This document shows positions 22,966 to 27,007 of a stretch of 27,007 nt of DNA, one piece after another. The notes below the pieces were generated by a model. It was not told the DNA's origin. It saw only the letters and a list, made by a program, of their open reading frames with translations, and made no database searches. Positions within the stretch are counted from its first letter, which is position 1, and each line of letters begins with the position of its first letter. The DNA comes from an uncultured Lachnospiraceae bacterium. Lineage in GTDB: Bacteria > Bacillota > Clostridia > Lachnospirales > Lachnospiraceae. The translations under genes and the position numbers were made by a program. The stretch lies in the NCBI GenBank assembly GCA_902796375.1, contig CADBOW010000074.1:1-27007 (forward strand), in the 5' to 3' direction.

Positions 22966-23773
22966 CTGTCATTTCCTTCTTTGTATTTCTTTTTCCGCAC
23001 TCTCTGGCGGTCATCAGGATCCTCTCACTGTCCGCAGATGCGGGCTGTCCTGTGTACCCGTCATAGAAGCAAATATCCGTAAGTCCGGCTGCCTCGGCAG
23101 ATTCCTTCAGGGCCTCCGGTGTATATCCCCGCTGCACATGCTCCTCATCGAACCTGTCATACCGGCCGTCCTCTCCCTCCCGGAATATGGTAAGGTAAAA
23201 CCGGTGGATATCATTTTCATCCTCCTCATTCTCCCAGAACATCGCCACATCCTCCCGCACCTCCGCGATGGTCCGGTCATTCAGCATGTGACTGTAGTAT
23301 CCGGGAGGATGGAAATCCATCACCAGCAATCCGTCGGGATCCAGATAATTATTTACCAGACGGAAGACCTCCTGTACCTCCGCAGGCTCCAGGATATAAT
23401 TGATGCTGTCGCAGCAGCATACCACCCCACGCACCGTTCCGTAAAGCTCGAAGCTCCGCATATCCTGAAGCAGATACAGGATATCCTTACGTTCCGGGTC
23501 CTGCATCTCCGCCCGGATTTCCATTTCCCGCTCCCGTGCAATATCCAGCATATCCGGACTCGCGTCGATACCGATCATATCATAGCCCCGGGCTGCCAGC
23601 CGGCGCGTTATACTCCCGGTTCCGCAGCCAAGCTCCGCGATCAGCCCCCCATGGATCCCGGCCTCCCGCAGCAGCTCCAGGATCCGCTCACACCAGGCAT
23701 CATAGGGCACATTATCCATCAGTTCCTCATATACTTCCGCAAATGAGCCATAGGCTTCGTCCATATCACTCAT
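22958..23773 (-). CDS. Class I SAM-dependent methyltransferase
   Basis: This 271-aa protein has the class I methyltransferase fold: MDEAYGSFAEVYEELMDNVPYDAWCERI, a frequent opening of small-molecule methyltransferases in Clostridia, motif I LIAELGCGTGSITRRLAARG, the acidic end of strand two GIDASPDMLDIA, then VVCCCDSINYIL and LVMDFHPPGYY. The C-terminal part forms a beta sheet insert (FYLTIFREGEDGRYDRF). The substrate is unknown. The start is placed at ATG 23773 (MSDMDE); ATG 23764 (MDEAYG) has a better-spaced AAGGA and is a real alternative. The frame is open further upstream but lacks a start signal. It overlaps or abuts queH upstream and overlaps hslO downstream. Confidence 0.88.
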   Translation of the reverse strand: MSDMDEAYGSFAEVYEELMDNVPYDAWCERILELLREAGIHGGLIAELGCGTGSITRRLAARGYDMIGIDASPDMLDIAREREMEIRAEMQDPERKDILYLLQDMRSFELYGTVRGVVCCCDSINYILEPAEVQEVFRLVNNYLDPDGLLVMDFHPPGYYSHMLNDRTIAEVREDVAMFWENEEDENDIHRFYLTIFREGEDGRYDRFDEEHVQRGYTPEALKESAEAAGLTDICFYDGYTGQPASADSERILMTARECGKRNTKKEMTDE

Positions 23774-24434
23774 CCTTCCCTTTCTCTGCCTTCTTCCGTT
23801 CCCGCTCCGCCTTCGAGAAAATGCATCCGCAGTAATCCTGCCGGTACAGTCCGTATTCCGCCGAAAGCTCGATGGACCTTTTATACCCGTTCTTCTTCTT
23901 GAAATCACTGAAGAGGAAATACGGCGCAGCCTCCGGATTGCCTTCTCTCAGCTCCTGCTCCAGCCGGACTCCGATCTCGTTCAGCCATTCCGCATTCTTA
24001 TACGGACTGATGGAAAGGGTCGTGGTGAAGCACTGAAAGCCATGGGCAACGGCATATTCCGCGGTCCTTCGCAGCCGCAGCTCGTAGCAGTCGTAGCACC
24101 GGCTGCCCCGTTCCGGCTCCATTTCCCTTCCGGCTGCCATGGATCGGAAGTTCTCCGGATCATAGGGCGCTTCCACCAGCTTTACGGATCTTGCGAAGGG
24201 CGCTTCCTCCGTAAACCGGACCAGCTCCCGAAAACGCTTCTCATACTCCCCCTCCGTGTCGATATTCGGATTATAGAAGAATACGGTAATGTCGAAATAG
24301 GATCCCAGAATCTCCAGACAATGACTGCTGCAGGGACAGCAGCAGGCATGCAGCAGCAGTCTGTCCCGGGTGCTCTGTTTCAGCTGTTCTTCAAATTTCT
24401 GATAGTAATTCTCCATAGTCTTTAATTTTGTCAT
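23766..24434 (-). CDS. queH: Epoxyqueuosine reductase QueH
   Basis: The 222-aa protein carries the DUF208/QueH signatures: LLLHACCCPCSSH (C31, C32 and nearby cysteines), FYNPNIDTEGEYEKR, a second pair GSRCYDCYELRL, and YCGCIFS near the C-terminus, which together hold the iron-sulfur cluster and reactive cysteines. QueH reduces epoxyqueuosine in tRNA to queuosine, the last step of queuosine biosynthesis, as a cluster enzyme unrelated to QueG. The length fits. Start choice is unsure: ATG 24434 has no ribosome site, and ATG 24416 (MENYYQKF) has only a weak AAAG. It heads the minus-strand operon and diverges from the 77-aa gene; no convincing promoter on this strand is visible. Confidence 0.93.
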   Translation of the reverse strand: MTKLKTMENYYQKFEEQLKQSTRDRLLLHACCCPCSSHCLEILGSYFDITVFFYNPNIDTEGEYEKRFRELVRFTEEAPFARSVKLVEAPYDPENFRSMAAGREMEPERGSRCYDCYELRLRRTAEYAVAHGFQCFTTTLSISPYKNAEWLNEIGVRLEQELREGNPEAAPYFLFSDFKKKNGYKRSIELSAEYGLYRQDYCGCIFSKAERERKKAEKGKDE

Positions 24435-24495
24435 TTTGACGAAATCATTTTTGAATTATTGTTTTTTCTGAATGAAATTTATCCATATTTTACAG

Positions 24496-24524
24496 TTGAC
24501 TTTGTTTATAATAGACAATATAAT
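24496..24524 (+). promoter_or_regulatory. Strong promoter of the 77-aa gene
   Basis: TTGACT (24496-24501) and perfect TATAAT (24519-24524) with a 17-base spacer in an AT-rich region. The leader to the ATG is about 40 bases and includes GAGGGGG. Confidence 0.88.
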
Positions 24525-24570
24525 TATTATATAAGCGGCATCGCAATTGTTTTTGAGGGGGTGTTGAACC

Positions 24571-24804
24571 ATGACAGTTGAGCAGGCAATCAAAAAATAT
24601 AAGATGGAACCATTGAATGTATACACTGCCAAGGTAAAAGCACAGGAGTTAAATGTGCAGGAAGTGCTTTACATGAATGTCCAGAAGAATAAATATGCCT
24701 ACATCATTCGGGATGGTGCCCGCGGGACCATGCTCTACAAAGACGAGAAGAGTATGTATACCAAGATGTACAAGGGTCTTAAGATGATCCCTCTGGATCC
24801 CTGA
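24571..24804 (+). CDS. Small protein of unknown function (77 aa)
   Basis: The protein begins MTVEQAIKKYKMEPLNVYTA and is rich in Lys and Tyr, with no signal peptide, no cysteine and no membrane helix. The pattern suggests a short alpha-beta fold: a helix (about 3-11), a helix (about 20-30, KAQELNVQEVLY), a strand pair (about 42-57, AYIIRDG..GTMLYKD) and a basic C-terminal helix. I do not recognise a family. It has its own near-consensus promoter, a strong ribosome site (GAGGGGG) and an intrinsic terminator, so it is an independent, probably well-expressed transcript. Codon use looks the same as its neighbours. Function unknown. Confidence 0.8.
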   Translation: MTVEQAIKKYKMEPLNVYTAKVKAQELNVQEVLYMNVQKNKYAYIIRDGARGTMLYKDEKSMYTKMYKGLKMIPLDP

Positions 24805-24828
24805 TCCTTTCAAGTGTCGTATGATATC

Positions 24829-24856
24829 GGACGCACGTTTTGTGCGTCCTTTTTTT
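24829..24856 (+). terminator. Intrinsic terminator of the 77-aa gene
   Basis: GGACGCAC (24829-24836) pairs with GTGCGTCC (24842-24849), 8 bp with a 5-base loop, followed by seven T residues. The T-run runs to the stop codon of the convergent gene at 24855. Confidence 0.92.
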
Positions 24857-25376
24857 ATTTCAGTTCAAACTTTGATTTCAGAACCTCTTTCAGATGCTGT
24901 CTGCATCCTTCGTCCAGATCCAGCAGATAGATGCAGTCCTCTCTCTGTGTATGCTCGAAAATGGCATAATATCCGCCATCCTCTCCTGCCGTATAGTCAA
25001 AAACCTTCTTCCGGGCATCCCGTTCGATCTCATTTCTGACACTGTCATTTGAAAGCGGAGCAGCTCTTACGATATCCTCCGCCCGGATCTCACGTACCAC
25101 CTTTCTCCGCTTCTTCGCTATGATCTTCGATACCTCGATGTCACCGTTCACGATCAGATACTCAAATTCCACCTGGAAGAGCTGTCTGGAATAGACGATC
25201 ACATAGATTCCCAGCACCAGTGCCGGAAGTGAGCCCAGGGCGATCACGGCCCGGACCACCAGCCCTGCCACCACCAGTCCGGCGGCAGAAAGGATCAGCA
25301 GGATTCCGATGCCGAATACGATCCCGGCTTCCTTCCCGGGTTTTCCACGGACCAGACGTTCATTATAACGATCCAT
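24855..25376 (-). CDS. Small two-helix membrane protein, DUF6106-like
   Basis: The 173-aa protein has a basic N-terminus (MDRYNERLVRGKPGKEAG), two adjacent membrane helices (about 16-42 and 44-63), and a soluble domain of about 110 residues with FEYLIVNGDIEVSKIIAKKR. This resembles a PH-like domain following a transmembrane hairpin, as in DUF6106 of Clostridia, which I match from memory only. Function unknown. GGAGGACGGAGG precedes the ATG at 25376. The gene follows ispF by 12 bases, so they form a two-gene unit, and it meets the 77-aa gene terminator tail to tail. Confidence 0.72.
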   Translation of the reverse strand: MDRYNERLVRGKPGKEAGIVFGIGILLILSAAGLVVAGLVVRAVIALGSLPALVLGIYVIVYSRQLFQVEFEYLIVNGDIEVSKIIAKKRRKVVREIRAEDIVRAAPLSNDSVRNEIERDARKKVFDYTAGEDGGYYAIFEHTQREDCIYLLDLDEGCRQHLKEVLKSKFELK

Positions 25377-25388
25377 TCCTCCGTCCTC

Positions 25389-25964
25389 CTACTGCTTCTT
25401 CTTCATGGGACAGCTGTCACAGGTTCTGCCCCGCTCCTGCTGCTCCGGTGCACCCACAGCTCCGGTGACCACATCCTGATACATATAATTATCCACCGTT
25501 TCCAGAAGACAGATCGCCTGACAGGCTATCCCCTGCTCTGAACCGGTGAACCCCAGTCCTTCCTCCGTGGTTGCCTTCAGATTGATCCGGTCCTCGGTGA
25601 TCTGCATCACATCCGCAAGGCGCCGCCGCATTTCCGGGATATGCGGTGCCATTTTCGGTTTCTGGGCGATAATGGTGGCATCCACATTTCCGATGATGTA
25701 TCCTTCCCTGTCCAGCAGCTTCACGACCTCCTTCAGAAGCTCCAGGCTGTCAGCACCTTCATACGCCGGATCCGTATCCGGAAAATGCTTCCCGATATCA
25801 CCCATGGCTGCCGCTCCCAGAAGCGCATCCATGATGGCATGTGTCAGACAGTCTGCATCCGAATGCCCCAGAAGGCCCATCGGATGTTCGATCCGTACTC
25901 CCCCCAGGATCAGCGGCCGGTCCTCTACCAGCCGGTGAACATCATATCCCATTCCGATTCGCAT
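25389..25964 (-). CDS. ispF: 2-C-methyl-D-erythritol 2,4-cyclodiphosphate synthase, with extra C-terminal tail
   Basis: The 191-aa protein starts MRIGMGYDVHRL, with metal ligands D8 and H10 and a third, H42, in DADCLTHAIMDALLGAAAMGD, followed by GKHFPDTDP and the C-terminal INLKATTEEGLGFTG of IspF. It makes the cyclic diphosphate of the non-mevalonate isoprenoid pathway. Typical IspF has about 157-160 residues; here about 30 more follow, including GAPEQQERGRTCDSCPMKKK, with a CxxC pair. GGAGG lies 10 bases upstream of the ATG at 25964. A TATATT box lies about 30 bases upstream, without a good -35. Downstream is the small membrane protein gene. Confidence 0.95.
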   Translation of the reverse strand: MRIGMGYDVHRLVEDRPLILGGVRIEHPMGLLGHSDADCLTHAIMDALLGAAAMGDIGKHFPDTDPAYEGADSLELLKEVVKLLDREGYIIGNVDATIIAQKPKMAPHIPEMRRRLADVMQITEDRINLKATTEEGLGFTGSEQGIACQAICLLETVDNYMYQDVVTGAVGAPEQQERGRTCDSCPMKKKQ

Positions 25965-26052
25965 ATATCATCTACCTCCGATTTGCTCTTCTCCTAATAT
26001 ACTAAAAATCATGCAAAAATGAAACCTCAAATCCAAAAAAAGCACATTTCAC

Positions 26053-26081
26053 TTTACCCATGCCGGGAAAAAGTGTAAAAT
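26053..26081 (+). promoter_or_regulatory. Promoter of the Gly-rich TPM-like gene
   Basis: TTTACC (26053-26058) and TAAAAT (26076-26081), spacer 17. CACTT (26051-26054 region) and AAGTG (26071-26075) with CCC/GGG form an inverted repeat that lies within the promoter and could be an operator. Confidence 0.65.
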
Positions 26082-26128
26082 GGATTGGTACGTAATTATT
26101 AGTTTTCCAGTCTTAAGGAGGATACATT

Positions 26129-27007
26129 ATGGCAAGATCATTAGGCGGCGGAGGCAGTTCCGGCGGCGGAGGCGGCGGTCGTTCCTTCGGAGGCTCTTCC
26201 TTCGGCGGAGGCAGTCGTTCCTTCGGTGGATTCCATGCCGGCGGAGGCAGCTCCACCCGGCGCGTCAGCTCCGGTGGAAGCTCCGGCAGTATATTCGGCG
26301 GTGGAGGACTCCCGCCCAGACCGCCTCGCAGCTACGGGTACGGCTATCGCCGGTCCTATCGGAGGCCATTTTACGGCAGCGGCCCCGTGATCATAAATAA
26401 CGGCGGAGGTGGCGGATACGTCAACAACGGTTCCGGTTCCGGGTGTGCAAGTGCATTTCTCTGGATCTTCCTGATCGTGGTGGTCGTTGGAATCGTCTTC
26501 TCCTTTACAAGGATGAAGTCCTCCGATACAAACAGTTATACTACCAATGATACCGGATACGGATGCACCAGGTATACCGGTGATGTGGATAAATCCCATG
26601 GCTATTGGGAGGATCACAGTGCCGGCGAACCCTGGATCGATAATTCCAACAAACGGTATCTGGAAGAGGGCTTCGAAGAGTTTTATGATGAAACCGGTGT
26701 ATGGCCATTCCTCTATGTTGTTGATTCCTACGGGGAGCGCGGCGACTATGCCACCTATGAGGAACGGGTCTACGCAGAGCTTTTCGCCGACAATCCGGGC
26801 AATCTGCTCTTCGTCTTCATCGGAAATGACGAATCATACTATATCGCAGCAGGCATCGGAAACGGAGATGTCATAAACAGCAAAACCATAGAGGTCTTCC
26901 AGAATAAGATCAATCGTTACTGGACCGATAACAGCATGAACGGGGACCTGGCCAGGATCTTCGGAAAGGCACTCTCCACTGCAGGAAAGCAGCTGATGAA
27001 GGAAGAG
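26129..27007 (+). CDS. Gly-rich, single-helix membrane protein with TPM-like domain (truncated by window end)
   Basis: The reading frame is open from ATG 26129 (AAGGAGG 8 bases upstream) to the window end, 293 codons, with no stop. The first 105 residues are Gly/Ser-rich (for example GGRSFGGSSFGGGSRSFGG) with an Arg/Tyr/Pro segment. A membrane helix (about 107-129, FLWIFLIVVVVGIVFSF) follows. The remaining part (from about 150) contains EEGFEEFYDETGVWPFLYVV, then NPGNLLFVFIGNDESYYIAA, which resembles the TPM/YgcG-type domain (PF04536), in which helical and strand segments form a thioredoxin-like fold. The function of such proteins is unclear; some assist membrane-protein assembly or repair. 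The C-terminus is outside the window, so completeness is unknown. Confidence 0.8.
   Translation, partial: MARSLGGGGSSGGGGGGRSFGGSSFGGGSRSFGGFHAGGGSSTRRVSSGGSSGSIFGGGGLPPRPPRSYGYGYRRSYRRPFYGSGPVIINNGGGGGYVNNGSGSGCASAFLWIFLIVVVVGIVFSFTRMKSSDTNSYTTNDTGYGCTRYTGDVDKSHGYWEDHSAGEPWIDNSNKRYLEEGFEEFYDETGVWPFLYVVDSYGERGDYATYEERVYAELFADNPGNLLFVFIGNDESYYIAAGIGNGDVINSKTIEVFQNKINRYWTDNSMNGDLARIFGKALSTAGKQLMKEE

Noticed and set aside
23774..23908. N-terminal extension of the methyltransferase (Arg-rich, 45 aa)
   Set aside because: It overlaps queH, is extremely basic and has no ribosome site. The family homology begins at MDEAYG.

Overview
The window looks like chromosomal DNA of a gut-type Clostridia member, most probably Lachnospiraceae. 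The clues are about 50% GC, strong AGGAGG ribosome-binding sites, sigma-A type promoters with 17-bp spacing, a PFOR-type ferredoxin metabolism, a QueH-type queuosine enzyme, and families common in that group (MIF-like tautomerase, DUF6765-like protein, GH43 enzyme of the KRQAFNPYLP type). This assignment is inference from protein and signal style. No phage, plasmid, insertion sequence or CRISPR array is visible.

Layout. 1-4564 (minus strand): a seven-gene string running from a membrane protein with a Gly-Tyr-Gly-rich hexapeptide tail, through an AlkD-like repair protein, a MIF-like tautomerase, an unknown protein and MazG, to a duplicated RnfB-like polyferredoxin that is translationally coupled to the start of pyruvate:ferredoxin oxidoreductase. 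4565-5007: a divergent intergenic region filled by an array of small hairpins with a GCGAAGC core. 5008-7239 (plus): a solute-sensing diguanylate cyclase. 7278-9478 (minus): a guanine-deaminase-like enzyme and, upstream of it, a cysteine-desulfurase-like PLP enzyme that carries a lipoprotein signal peptide. 9718-12697: two six-helix membrane proteins facing each other, a DUF6765-like protein and a four-helix membrane protein. 12967-13038: tRNA-Gln(CTG), followed directly by more GCGAAGC hairpin modules. 13147-15661 (minus): a membrane protein and a sodium:solute symporter with a perfect TTGACA-17-TATAAT promoter. 15835-19791 (minus): a GH43 glycosidase and an EAL-type c-di-GMP phosphodiesterase. 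19857-24434 (minus): a five-gene operon queH, methyltransferase, hslO, metallophosphoesterase, MraY-like transferase, ended by a clear terminator. 24571-24804 (plus): a 77-aa unknown protein with its own strong promoter and terminator. 24855-25964 (minus): a small membrane protein and ispF with a cysteine-bearing tail. 26129-27007 (plus): the start of a Gly-rich, TPM-like membrane protein cut by the window edge.

The parts that stand out are: (i) the hairpin array at 4592-4870 and its relative after the tRNA, which share loop and box motifs but have different, fully paired stems; (ii) a catalytically complete cysteine-desulfurase fold predicted to sit outside the membrane; (iii) the double RnfB-like polyferredoxin fused by translation to PFOR; and (iv) a cyclase and a phosphodiesterase of the c-di-GMP pathway in the same window, one sensing solutes and one next to a glycosidase. 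Most other genes are ordinary housekeeping or unknown membrane proteins.
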